This document shows positions 1 through 8,007 of a DNA stretch of 49,968 nucleotides, one piece after another. The stretch covers positions 1 to 49,968 of the forward strand of contig DAOUOW010000004.1 in NCBI GenBank assembly GCA_030626475.1, written 5' to 3'. Numbering within the stretch: position 1 is the first letter of the stretch; every line of letters begins with the position of its first letter. A model generated the notes under the pieces. That model worked only from the letters and a program-made list of their open reading frames with translations, was not told the DNA's origin and did no database searches. The translations under genes were made by a program, and so were the position numbers. The DNA comes from Chloroflexota bacterium (lineage in GTDB: Bacteria; Chloroflexota; Dehalococcoidia; E44-bin15).

Positions 1-1
1 C

Positions 2-118
2 CTCCCCTTATACCATCTGATATATGCAAGCAAACACTGGCGTGGAAAGGATTTTTGGGATAAGATAAGCCAGAAATCGTCTACCGGCCAGTTGAGACTC
101 AAATTACGAGAGGGATAA
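2..118 (+). CDS. C-terminal tail of a protein cut by the window edge; resembles three-Cys-motif partner protein TcmP
   Basis: Open frame from position 2 to TAA at 116-118: LPLYHLIYASKHWRGKDFWDKISQKSSTGQLRLKLREG*. The 'LYHLIYASKH...FW' pattern recalls TcmP C-termini. Stop is 6 nt before the next ATG. Confidence 0.5.
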   Translation, partial: LPLYHLIYASKHWRGKDFWDKISQKSSTGQLRLKLREG

Positions 119-124
119 GAACGA

Positions 125-1087
125 ATGGCGAGCCCAAAGGTTGCCGCTTGGGAATATCCGTTGCTTGACGGCTCTAGGAGAACCCTAGTTAAAAAGATAG
201 GGGATGGCTCAATCATAACCAGGTTTGAAAAGACACCTCCTCCCATCAAACCTACAGATGTAGTCTGTCCCCACTTTCTGGAACTGAAGTGGGGCACTGG
301 CTGTCTCTTTCACTGCGCATGGTGCTACCTAAATGGCACTCTAAGGTTTGCTCCCAGGAAGACCAAGCCATACGTCAAGGACTATGGCAAGATCGAGCAG
401 CACGTAAGGGCATTTCTGCAAAATGCCGACGGGTACCGAGAATTGCTGAATACCGGCGAGCTTTCGGATTCTCTAATGTGGGAAAGAAACGGCAACCCGT
501 TTTCAAAATTCATACTTTCGCTTTTTGGGGAACAAGAAAGACACAAAGTCCTTTTCCTCACAAAAGACAAATATATTAATAACCTCATCGAAAGCGAACA
601 CAAGAGCCAAGCAATCGTTAGCTTCAGCCTAAACGCTGATGAAGCTGCTAAGAGATTTGAAAACGGTGCTCCGCCAGTGGCAGAACGCATAGAGGCAGCT
701 GATAAAGTGAGCAAAGCTGGATATGAGGTCAGGATTCGCATTGACCCTATGGTGCCAATTCCAAATTGGGAGGACGGCTACAAGAGCCTCATTGACCAAA
801 TCTTCTCCAAATTTGCCCCCTCACGCATTACCCTTGGCTCTCTCAGGGGGCTTCAAAGCACCATAAATCAGGCCACCGACAAATCATGGGTGCATTACCT
901 CTCCGAGAGGTCAAGCTGGGGCAAAAGAATCGCGTTCGACACAAGATACTTGATGTACCGCAAGGTCATAGACTATTTGAAACAAAAGTACGCTTATACC
1001 GACATTGGACTCTGCAAGGAAACCCTGCAAATTTGGGACAAGCTTGGAATGGATTATCGCAGGATCAAGTGCAATTGCACTTTGTAG
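125..1087 (+). CDS. Radical SAM protein, spore photoproduct lyase (SPL)-like
   Basis: CPHFLELKWGTGCLFHCAWCYLNGT (Cx3Cx2C), LNTGELSDSL, FSLN and GYEVRIRIDPMVP motifs typical of SPL-like radical SAM proteins. Confidence 0.8.
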   Translation: MASPKVAAWEYPLLDGSRRTLVKKIGDGSIITRFEKTPPPIKPTDVVCPHFLELKWGTGCLFHCAWCYLNGTLRFAPRKTKPYVKDYGKIEQHVRAFLQNADGYRELLNTGELSDSLMWERNGNPFSKFILSLFGEQERHKVLFLTKDKYINNLIESEHKSQAIVSFSLNADEAAKRFENGAPPVAERIEAADKVSKAGYEVRIRIDPMVPIPNWEDGYKSLIDQIFSKFAPSRITLGSLRGLQSTINQATDKSWVHYLSERSSWGKRIAFDTRYLMYRKVIDYLKQKYAYTDIGLCKETLQIWDKLGMDYRRIKCNCTL

Positions 1088-1122
1088 GCTGTTAGCTATC
1101 GACTCCCTTCAATAATAAAATA

Positions 1123-1145
1123 GCACCCCACCAAAAGCGGAGTGC
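1123..1145. terminator. Candidate bidirectional terminator hairpin between convergent genes
   Basis: gcacccc-N9-ggagtgc stem (one G-U on one strand). Reading on the minus strand the stem is followed by TATTTTATTATT. Confidence 0.45.
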
Positions 1146-1207
1146 CATTTCCCAAAAGCAAAAATATATGCTTGATCGCCTCAAAGACCTGCTTTATCCC
1201 GCTCGAC

Positions 1208-1351
1208 CTAATCGGAGGATGGAAGCTGTTTGGCCTGCTGCAGCTGCATCTCCTTATCACAGCACATAACCGCGCCTTCTCCCGCTTTCACACACAATGT
1301 CTCACTGCCACATACCTCGCAGCGATATCTCTTACCTAATTGATTTGGCAT
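1208..1351 (-). CDS. Desulforedoxin-like small metal-binding protein (47 aa)
   Basis: Reverse-strand translation MPNQLGKRYRCEVCGSETLCVKAGEGAVMCCDKEMQLQQAKQLPSSD*; CxxC...CC pattern. Below the ORF-track length cutoff. Confidence 0.75.
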   Translation of the reverse strand: MPNQLGKRYRCEVCGSETLCVKAGEGAVMCCDKEMQLQQAKQLPSSD

Positions 1352-1399
1352 TCGCCGACACCCCCTGTTTCTGACTTAGCAGCTTATGGAAGAGCACCT

Positions 1400-1528
1400 C
1401 TACTTCTTCAGGGCCATGGGCTGACCACAGCACTGGATCGTGCCCTCCCCTCCCTTAGTAACGATCATTTCAGAGCCGCACTTCTCACAGTAATATCTCT
1501 TCCCCATCTGGTTAGCCAATTCCGGCAC
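1400..1528 (-). CDS. Desulforedoxin-like small metal-binding protein (about 42 aa, GTG start)
   Basis: Reverse-strand translation (V)PELANQMGKRYYCEKCGSEMIVTKGGEGTIQCCGQPMALKK*; CxxC...CCGxPM as in the desulforedoxin / SOR N-terminal domain; AGGAAGG just upstream. Confidence 0.78.
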   Translation of the reverse strand: MPELANQMGKRYYCEKCGSEMIVTKGGEGTIQCCGQPMALKK

Positions 1529-1709
1529 CACCTTCCTATGAAGCTTCTTTGCCTACAATAATTATAGCTTCCTTGCAAATCTCGGTCAACACCTACTGAA
1601 TAGAGAGACGGCAGATTCCAGCCCTTCACCATGAAAAAGCATTTTGACCTGGGGCAAGCAAGGTGATAGAATTTGGGGGTCAAGGGCAATCACAGGCGGG
1701 AGGAAGGAA

Positions 1710-2459
1710 ATGTCAGGTCATTCCAAATGGTCACAGATCAAGCGCCAGAAAGGGGTGGCAGACGCCAGGAGGGGGCAGCTTTTCACCAAGCTAGGTAGAG
1801 AGATCGCGGTCGCAGCCCGCCAGGGTGGCAGCAATCCAGAGACGAACTTCCGCCTCCGACTGGCAGTGCAGAAAGCCCGCGATAACAATATGCCGCTGGA
1901 CAACATCGAAAGGGCGATCAGGCGAGGAGCTGGGGGCAGCGAAGGGGCAAGCCTGGTTGAGACCATCTACGAAGGCTATGGCCCCGGCGGTGCAGCGCTA
2001 CTGCTTGAGGCAATGACCGACAATCGCAACCGCACCACCGCCGAGGTCCGCAACCTTTTCTCTCGAGGCAATGGCAACTTGGGGGAAAGCGGATGTGTCA
2101 CCTGGCTTTTCGAGCCCAGGGGAGTGATCACTGTAGAGGCAGCTGACGCTGAGGAACTGGCGCTACAGCTTATCGATGCCGGCGCCGAAGATATAAAGAT
2201 TATCAATGGCTCGCTTGAGGTTCACGTCAAGTCTGAAGATCTGGAAGGAATGAGAAAGGCCTTAGAGGAGCAGAACCTAGCGATAGTCTCCGCCGAGGTG
2301 TTGATGGTGCCCAAGAGCACGGTGATGCTGGAGGAAAAGGTGGCGCTTCAGACCCTGAGGCTCCTGGACAAGCTGGAGGAGCTCGATGAGGTGCAGCGCG
2401 TGTTCACCAACGCCGACTTCCCCGATGAAGCACTGGAGAAGTATCGCAGCCAAGGCTAA
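1710..2459 (+). CDS. yebC: YebC/PmpR family transcriptional/translation regulator
   Basis: MSGHSKWSQIKRQKGVADARRGQLFTKLGREI start; AGGAAGG RBS before ATG 1710. The ORF track start at 1644 is too early. Confidence 0.95.
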   Translation: MSGHSKWSQIKRQKGVADARRGQLFTKLGREIAVAARQGGSNPETNFRLRLAVQKARDNNMPLDNIERAIRRGAGGSEGASLVETIYEGYGPGGAALLLEAMTDNRNRTTAEVRNLFSRGNGNLGESGCVTWLFEPRGVITVEAADAEELALQLIDAGAEDIKIINGSLEVHVKSEDLEGMRKALEEQNLAIVSAEVLMVPKSTVMLEEKVALQTLRLLDKLEELDEVQRVFTNADFPDEALEKYRSQG

Positions 2460-2468
2460 AGGACAAAT

Positions 2469-2972
2469 ATGCGGATCCTAGGCATTGACCCCGGCACGGT
2501 AACCATGGGCTACGGCGTGGTTGAAGAGCAAGAGGATGAGCTTAGCTTAATGGATTGTGGGGCTTTGACCACCTCCCCCAAGACGCCTTTGCCACAGCGG
2601 CTCCACACTTTATACCTGGGGCTGCTCAATATCATTGCCCGCTATCAGCCCTCAGAGATAGCCATTGAAGAGCCCTTTGTCGCCAAGAACGTTCGCTCAG
2701 CACTAGCGATGGGACAGGCGATAGGGATGGCTATGATTGCCGCAGCGGGAAAAGGCATCCCCATCCATCAATATACCCCAACGCAGGTGAAGCAGGCAGT
2801 ATCAAGCTACGGGCACAGCGGAAAGGAGCAGGTGCAGGAGATGGTGAGAATACAACTGCGTCTCTCCTCCCTCCCCCAGCCCAGCGATGCCGCCGATGCC
2901 CTGGCAGTGGCGTTATGCCATATCCAGGAGATGCACCTGGCCAGAATAGTGGGAGATAGAGAAGGGACATGA
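2469..2972 (+). CDS. ruvC: Crossover junction endodeoxyribonuclease RuvC
   Basis: MRILGIDPGTVTMGYGVVE..., IEEPFVAKN, DAADALAVALCH. Confidence 0.95.
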   Translation: MRILGIDPGTVTMGYGVVEEQEDELSLMDCGALTTSPKTPLPQRLHTLYLGLLNIIARYQPSEIAIEEPFVAKNVRSALAMGQAIGMAMIAAAGKGIPIHQYTPTQVKQAVSSYGHSGKEQVQEMVRIQLRLSSLPQPSDAADALAVALCHIQEMHLARIVGDREGT

Positions 2973-3547
2973 TCGCCGGCTTGCACGGAACCTTAGAATC
3001 CCGCGGCGCTAACTGGGCTATCATTAAGGTCGGTGGCGTCAGCATTCAGGTCTATATGCCGGCCTCAACTCTAAGCACACTGGGTGCCATCGGGGAGGAG
3101 GTGCACCTCCATACCCACCTCCACTTCAAGGAGGATAACCTGGCGCTCTATGGCTTTGCCTCACAACAGGAGCTGGAGCTATTCCAGATGCTCATCGGCG
3201 TCAGCGGCGTGGGACCCAAGGCTTCCCTGGCCATGCTCTCGGCAATGAATGCCAACGACCTGGCCCTGGCCATTGCCACCGGGAATGTCGACCTCCTGTC
3301 TCAGGTGCCGGGCATAGGCAAGAAGATGTCCAGCCGCCTCGTCCTGGAGCTCAAGGGGAAGCTGGAAAGCATTTGGGTTGGTGCCGCCGTCCTGGGAGAA
3401 GCCAACGCCGAGGTCATCGCTGCGCTGGTCAGCCTGGGCTACAGCCCGTCCGAGGCTGCCTCCGCTGTCGCCGCCATCGCCGATTCCCCAGACCTGGCCC
3501 TCGAGGACAAGATAAGGCTTGCCCTTCAGCACTTCGCCGCCCGCTAA
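2969..3547 (+). CDS. ruvA: Holliday junction branch migration protein RuvA
   Basis: MIAGLHGTLESRG..., GVSGVGPKASLAML, VPGIGKKMSSRLVLELKGKL; overlaps ruvC by 4 nt. Confidence 0.95.
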   Translation: MIAGLHGTLESRGANWAIIKVGGVSIQVYMPASTLSTLGAIGEEVHLHTHLHFKEDNLALYGFASQQELELFQMLIGVSGVGPKASLAMLSAMNANDLALAIATGNVDLLSQVPGIGKKMSSRLVLELKGKLESIWVGAAVLGEANAEVIAALVSLGYSPSEAASAVAAIADSPDLALEDKIRLALQHFAAR

Positions 3548-3596
3548 AGATTGAAACCGTGAGGCCACTGCGCCCAGTTCGAAAAGAGCGAAAAGG

Positions 3597-4592
3597 GTGA
3601 AAAAAGAGCTGCTCGACCTTCTGGCCTGCCCCGAGTGCGGCTCGGTGGAGCTGGTGCTGAACCATTCTGCCGAGGAATCCCTGACTTGCGCCCGCTGTAA
3701 CGCTTGCTATCCTGTCCGCAACGGCATACCACAGATGTTGCCCAACCCACTGGCTACCAGCCTCCAGCTCACAGAGACCTATAGGGAGAAATTGAGGGCT
3801 TCCATACTCCAGGGCGAAGCTGAAGCGAGGCCCGAACCGCCCAATCCAGAGGTCGACCGCTTCATGTGGGAGCAGGAGCTCTACTGCTGGGGCAAAGAGG
3901 TCATCTATAAGGATTCCAAGGCGGCAGAGATATTTTCTTCCTATTCAGAGCAGGGGGCGAGACGGCTGTGCCAGTTCATTATCGCCAGGGCGAACGGCGT
4001 TCAAGGCAAGAGCCTGCTTTATGTGGGCAGCGGGAACGACCGCCTGGTGACGCTTCCCCTGGAGGAGGAGGGAGCCTTTGTGGTGAACCTCGATATTGCC
4101 CCAGAGCCCCTTGAGGACCTGATGCAGGCAGGAGCAAAAAGCTGCGTCTGCGGCGATGCCCGCCGGCTCCCCTTCCGCGCCGATGCCTTCGATGTGGTAT
4201 TCTCCAAGGGCTCCATCCACCATTCCCACCCCATAGACCAGCCCCTGCGCGCAATGGCCCGGGTGGCGAAGAGCGGGGGGCATATCATCGTTGCCGAGCC
4301 GGGCAAACACGTGCTCTCCCGCCCTCCCCGTGTGCTCTCGCCTTCTGGCTTGGGATACCCGACACCCTATGAGGACGCCATCTCAACCCGCGAGGTGATC
4401 GACATCCTGAATAACGAGGGCATCTCACAGCTTGAGGTGGCAGCCCTTACCCACGCCCCTCCCGGGGTTACGCCATTGATAGCCCGCCTGTGGGAGAGCC
4501 TGGGCAAGGCCATGCCCTGGCTTTTTCGCCGCTTTGCCTTCGAGTTCATCGTTTATGGGCGAAAAGGGGGGCCGACCCGTGCTATACTATAA
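3597..4592 (+). CDS. Class I SAM-dependent methyltransferase with N-terminal Trm112-like zinc ribbon
   Basis: LLACPECGSVELVL...CARCNACYPVRNGIPQML, then LLYVGSGNDRLV, DARRLPFRADAFDVVFSKGSIHH. GTG start. Confidence 0.8.
   Translation: MKKELLDLLACPECGSVELVLNHSAEESLTCARCNACYPVRNGIPQMLPNPLATSLQLTETYREKLRASILQGEAEARPEPPNPEVDRFMWEQELYCWGKEVIYKDSKAAEIFSSYSEQGARRLCQFIIARANGVQGKSLLYVGSGNDRLVTLPLEEEGAFVVNLDIAPEPLEDLMQAGAKSCVCGDARRLPFRADAFDVVFSKGSIHHSHPIDQPLRAMARVAKSGGHIIVAEPGKHVLSRPPRVLSPSGLGYPTPYEDAISTREVIDILNNEGISQLEVAALTHAPPGVTPLIARLWESLGKAMPWLFRRFAFEFIVYGRKGGPTRAIL
4566..4580 (+). promoter_or_regulatory. Extended -10 type promoter (GTGCTATACTAT) upstream of the resolvase-like gene
   Basis: cccgtgctatactataaggg about 25 nt before the ATG at 4602. 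The same core recurs before uvrB. Confidence 0.45.
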
Positions 4593-4601
4593 GGGGGTAT
4601 T

Positions 4602-5090
4602 ATGGAGACCTTTGTCTATGTGATTTTATCTCTGGTCATCGTTGGTCTGCTGGCAATCGTCCTTGCTCTGACGCTGAGGCCGAGGCGGGTTGAGCTTCCC
4701 GATATCGAAGGCTTGGCGGAGAAGCTGCGCTTCGCCCTGGCATCCGAGGCCTCGGTGAGGGAGATACAGGATATGCTGAGAAGCCTGCCCCACGATGTCC
4801 TGGAGTCGATAACCAGGAGCCTGGGCAAGAGGACGGGGCGGCTCAACGAGCTGCTGGCAACCTTCGAGCTGACCCAGTATGACCGCCTCTTCTATCTGGG
4901 GGAGCCTATCGACTTCGTCGGCATCAAGTATGATGAGGGGGTGGACTTCATCGAGGTCAAGACGGGCAAATTCCGCCTCAGCGCCGACGAAATGAAGCTC
5001 AGGGAGCTAATCGAAGCGGGGAAGGTGAACTACGTGCCCCTCACCGTGGAGAAGATAGGCATCGTGGAAGAGGTGGACACGGGGGAGTAG
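4602..5090 (+). CDS. Membrane-anchored Holliday-junction-resolvase-related endonuclease-like protein
   Basis: N-terminal TM helix (FVYVILSLVIVGLLAIVLAL); VDFIEVKTGKFRLSADEMKLRELIEAGKVNYVPL with ExK nuclease-type motif; adjacent to ruvC-ruvA. Confidence 0.6.
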   Translation: METFVYVILSLVIVGLLAIVLALTLRPRRVELPDIEGLAEKLRFALASEASVREIQDMLRSLPHDVLESITRSLGKRTGRLNELLATFELTQYDRLFYLGEPIDFVGIKYDEGVDFIEVKTGKFRLSADEMKLRELIEAGKVNYVPLTVEKIGIVEEVDTGE

Positions 5091-5133
5091 GGGAACGGTG
5101 GGCTTGGGCGCCTGCTACGCTAGCTTGGGCTGA

Positions 5134-6162
5134 TCATGACAGGGAAAGTCCTGTCAAATCAGCGAAATCGTTAATGGCCTTTTGCAACTCTTGCAGCTTT
5201 TTGATCCTAGCCGAGTCGCCATCTCGAACAGCGCGGATTTCACTTGCTGGCGCGTCGTGAAGCTTCTCGATAGTGCGGTCTATGGATTTGTAAAGGACAG
5301 CACCTAGCTCTGGTTGACCCTCAGTAAGCACATGCCACGCTACGTCATATCCGCTTTCTTCCAGGGCGGCGAGGGCTTCGGGGTTGGCTACAATTTTGGG
5401 GAGGTCACGCACCTGAACGCCCTTACTCAGCTTGCCATCCCTTACCCACCGCACAAACCTGTCCTCCCAAGGCCCAGCAGCTTCTTTCTTTTTGAAGGCC
5501 TTGTAGAACTCCTCGAAGTAGGACCACTTGTAGACGTCCTTACGGTCCGTCGAATCCTTCAAGAATTGTTCTTTCATGAGTTGGTAGGCCCACAACCGCT
5601 TGTTTACCCAGGCCTTGTTCTTGCGCAGGTGCTGAGAGAGATCTTCTACCGTGTAGCTGTAGTCATGAGCCATCCCGTACAAATACGCTGCCTGTTCGTA
5701 AGCGTCCCATTCAATCTTCCCAGCCACATGAAGCTCACCGAGGATATAGGCGATTTCCCTCTCGGTGATGTCCTCAGGCAAAGTACTGGCCGGGATTTTT
5801 GCCCATCGCTCATCTTCCTCATCCTGGTATAGCTTCCTATAGACCACAGTGCGGCAGTTACCCTCAGCTATTGTTCCATCGGCTCTGACGATAATACGCT
5901 CCAAGAGCCCCTGGTTCTGTTTGATGGAGTGGTAAAGCTGTTTGACATCATCTTCATGCCAAAGCTTTTCCGCAATCTCTTCCTCTGTAAGCTCGCGCCC
6001 CAAGAGGGAGAGAATGAACTGGACACGCTGGTTCCTCGGGTCGAGGTGCACCTCGTATATGGGAAGGTTAGTGTACTGTAACCTGACGATCCTGCCCGCC
6101 ACTGTGATCTCCTCAACCATAGTGACAGCTTCTGCTCGCTCCATAGAACTCATTATTTTCAC
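5134..6162 (-). CDS. ParB/Srx-like domain protein
   Basis: YEVHLDPRNQRVQFILSLLGR...VKQLYHSIKQNQGLLERIIVRADGTIAEGNCRTVVYRKL, followed by an HTH-like region TVEDLSQHLRKNKAWVNKRLW. Confidence 0.8.
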   Translation of the reverse strand: MKIMSSMERAEAVTMVEEITVAGRIVRLQYTNLPIYEVHLDPRNQRVQFILSLLGRELTEEEIAEKLWHEDDVKQLYHSIKQNQGLLERIIVRADGTIAEGNCRTVVYRKLYQDEEDERWAKIPASTLPEDITEREIAYILGELHVAGKIEWDAYEQAAYLYGMAHDYSYTVEDLSQHLRKNKAWVNKRLWAYQLMKEQFLKDSTDRKDVYKWSYFEEFYKAFKKKEAAGPWEDRFVRWVRDGKLSKGVQVRDLPKIVANPEALAALEESGYDVAWHVLTEGQPELGAVLYKSIDRTIEKLHDAPASEIRAVRDGDSARIKKLQELQKAINDFADLTGLSLS

Positions 6163-6225
6163 CTCCTATAGAATTTTTGCAGCGAGCAAGCGCCCAAATT
6201 CCCACTGCTTCAGTTGTTAAAGTGC

Positions 6226-6408
6226 TTAGGGTTTGCCAGCTACAAAGCTAGCGAACTCACCTCGCGGCATCTGCCGGATGAGCCTATCGATTTCCTCCAG
6301 AGTTTCGATCTCAGGAAAGCGCAGGCCTGGCTCCCAACCTGGCGGCATCAAGCTCCGGAGATAATCCTTTTCCCGCTCAGTTTTCAAAAGGTCCCAAAAT
6401 CGAAACAT
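6226..6408 (-). CDS. Small hypothetical protein (60 aa) upstream of the ParB-like gene
   Basis: MFRFWDLLKTEREKDYLRSLMPPGWEPGLRFPEIETLEEIDRLIRQMPRGEFASFVAGKP; first gene downstream of a minus-strand promoter. Confidence 0.5.
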   Translation of the reverse strand: MFRFWDLLKTEREKDYLRSLMPPGWEPGLRFPEIETLEEIDRLIRQMPRGEFASFVAGKP

Positions 6409-6435
6409 ACCTTCGTCCTCGCTGTACTACATTAT

Positions 6436-6456
6436 CACACTCCATCCATTTTGTCA
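6436..6456 (-). promoter_or_regulatory. Minus-strand promoter of the ParB-like operon
   Basis: Reverse complement reads cTTGACAaaatggatggagtgtGATAATg: consensus -35, GATAAT at 15-bp spacing. Confidence 0.45.
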
Positions 6457-6493
6457 AGTTTTTTTAAAAAAAGATGCAAAAGATAACCATGTA

Positions 6494-6522
6494 TTGACAA
6501 AAGATAAAGTTTGAGTTATAAT
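6494..6522 (+). promoter_or_regulatory. Perfect consensus sigma70 promoter
   Basis: TTGACA (6494-6499) - 17 bp - TATAAT (6517-6522), upstream of the ATG at 6558. Confidence 0.85.
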
Positions 6523-6557
6523 TCAAAATAAGATTTTAAGTTTAGCTTTATTTTGCC

Positions 6558-6803
6558 ATGGATACCGGAGAGCTGGTCAGTGCCTTAGGGGTTTCATTTC
6601 CCCGCCAGGAACTGTATTATTTAGAGTCCCAGGGGTTTTTGCGTCCTCAGAAGCGCCGAGTGGGAAAGACCTTGAAGCGGGACTGGCCTGCGGAAATCAT
6701 CCCAACGCTAAGAGTATATTGGGAACTCCGTGAACAGGGATTCCCGCCCAGAGTGGCGTGGGAAAAGGCAGAAATTCCTGCTCTCCCTGAGAAGGAGGAT
6801 TAG
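6558..6803 (+). CDS. Small MerR-like helix-turn-helix protein
   Basis: VSALGVSFPRQELYYLESQGFLRPQKRRVGKTLKRDW...LRVYWELREQGFPPRVAWEKA resembles a MerR HTH. Confidence 0.6.
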   Translation: MDTGELVSALGVSFPRQELYYLESQGFLRPQKRRVGKTLKRDWPAEIIPTLRVYWELREQGFPPRVAWEKAEIPALPEKED

Positions 6804-6805
6804 CT

Positions 6806-7942
6806 ATGCATGTGCTGCTAGTGGAGCCTCCCTACTACACACGTTACCCGCCACTAGGCTTACTGAAGCTGGCCACCTACCATAAAATGCTTGGCGACAC
6901 GGTGGAACACATCAGGGGCTACGCACCCGCTGAGCGTCAGCCTGATCGGATTTATGTAACGAGCCTGTTCACTTATGCATGGCGCCCAGTACATCAGGCA
7001 GTCGCATTCTGCAAAGCTCTGTACCCTCAGGCGCCAATTACACTTGGGGGTATCTACGCCACGCTAATGCGTGACCATGCAGAGCGTTCTGGCGCTGAAG
7101 TTTTTACAGGCCTCAGCATGGACATTGAGCAGCTATTGCCTGATTACTCTTTAGTACCTCAATTTGACACAAGCCTCCTATTTTCATCAAGAGGTTGCAT
7201 TAGGCGGTGCCCCTTCTGCGCCGCCCCTATCCTTGAGCCATTCGACCCCGGCGAAACGGGCCTCAAAAGCATAAGCCATCTCATAGAGCCTAGCTTCAGA
7301 AAAGTAGTGTTCTGGGACAATAATTTCCTCGCTAACCCTCACTGTCGCGACATAGTCGGGGAGCTCAAAGAAAGAGGCCTGGAAGTAGACTTCAACCAAG
7401 GGATTGATGCTAGGCTTATCACTGAAGCAGTCGCAAGGGAGTTCCAAGGCCTGAAGCTTCAGCCGATCCGAATGGCATACGATACCCCAAGCCAGAAGGC
7501 ACCGCTGGAAAGGGCGGCCTCTCTGCTTGCAGAAGCGGGCTTCGACAGGCGAAGGATGCTCATCTACCTGATGTACAATTATGAGGATACCCCGGAAGAG
7601 TTCCTCGGAAGATTGCGTGAGGTACTCGATTTGGGTCTGGTGGCCTACCCTATGCGATATGAGCCAATCGGTGCCTATGATGCAGAGGGCAATCCCCTGA
7701 GCAAGAATTCATTCATATCAGAGTATTGGAGCGCTGAGCAATTGGAGATGTTGGCAAGAGCGCGTAGAGTGATAGGCTATGGGGGCGCCTTTCCCCCTTA
7801 TGAGGGCCTTAAAAAGAAGATAGGTAACGCTAGGACATTTGAAGAGGCGTTTGCACTAAGGGAACCGTCACGAACCAAATTGCGACAAGAGCTAAGGAAA
7901 GTTCTGGGTTCAAAGGTGCCCCGCCTCCCCCTGATGCCCTGA
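6806..7942 (+). CDS. B12-binding-domain-type radical SAM protein
   Basis: MHVLLVEPPYYTRYPPLGLLKLATY; SSRGCIRRCPFCAAP (Cx3Cx2C); 2 nt after the upstream stop codon. Confidence 0.8.
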   Translation: MHVLLVEPPYYTRYPPLGLLKLATYHKMLGDTVEHIRGYAPAERQPDRIYVTSLFTYAWRPVHQAVAFCKALYPQAPITLGGIYATLMRDHAERSGAEVFTGLSMDIEQLLPDYSLVPQFDTSLLFSSRGCIRRCPFCAAPILEPFDPGETGLKSISHLIEPSFRKVVFWDNNFLANPHCRDIVGELKERGLEVDFNQGIDARLITEAVAREFQGLKLQPIRMAYDTPSQKAPLERAASLLAEAGFDRRRMLIYLMYNYEDTPEEFLGRLREVLDLGLVAYPMRYEPIGAYDAEGNPLSKNSFISEYWSAEQLEMLARARRVIGYGGAFPPYEGLKKKIGNARTFEEAFALREPSRTKLRQELRKVLGSKVPRLPLMP

Positions 7943-7977
7943 GGCTATAAGACACAGCCTCCATTTGTTTCCACGAC

Positions 7978-7991
7978 CGTGCTATACTATT
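7978..7991 (+). promoter_or_regulatory. Extended -10 type promoter (GTGCTATACTAT) upstream of uvrB
   Basis: gaccgtgctatactatttatag about 20 nt before the ATG at 8008; same core as at 4568-4580. Confidence 0.45.
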
Positions 7992-8007
7992 TATAGAGTA
8001 GTTCGCC

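Noticed and set aside
125-1087. True spore photoproduct lyase (splB)
   Set aside because: SPL-like motifs are present, but nothing in the window indicates sporulation, and the probable TcmP neighbour suggests a different subfamily.
1340-1561. Plus-strand ORFs at 1142-1561
   Set aside because: Low-complexity translations; the opposite strand encodes the two conserved CxxC...CC micro-proteins.
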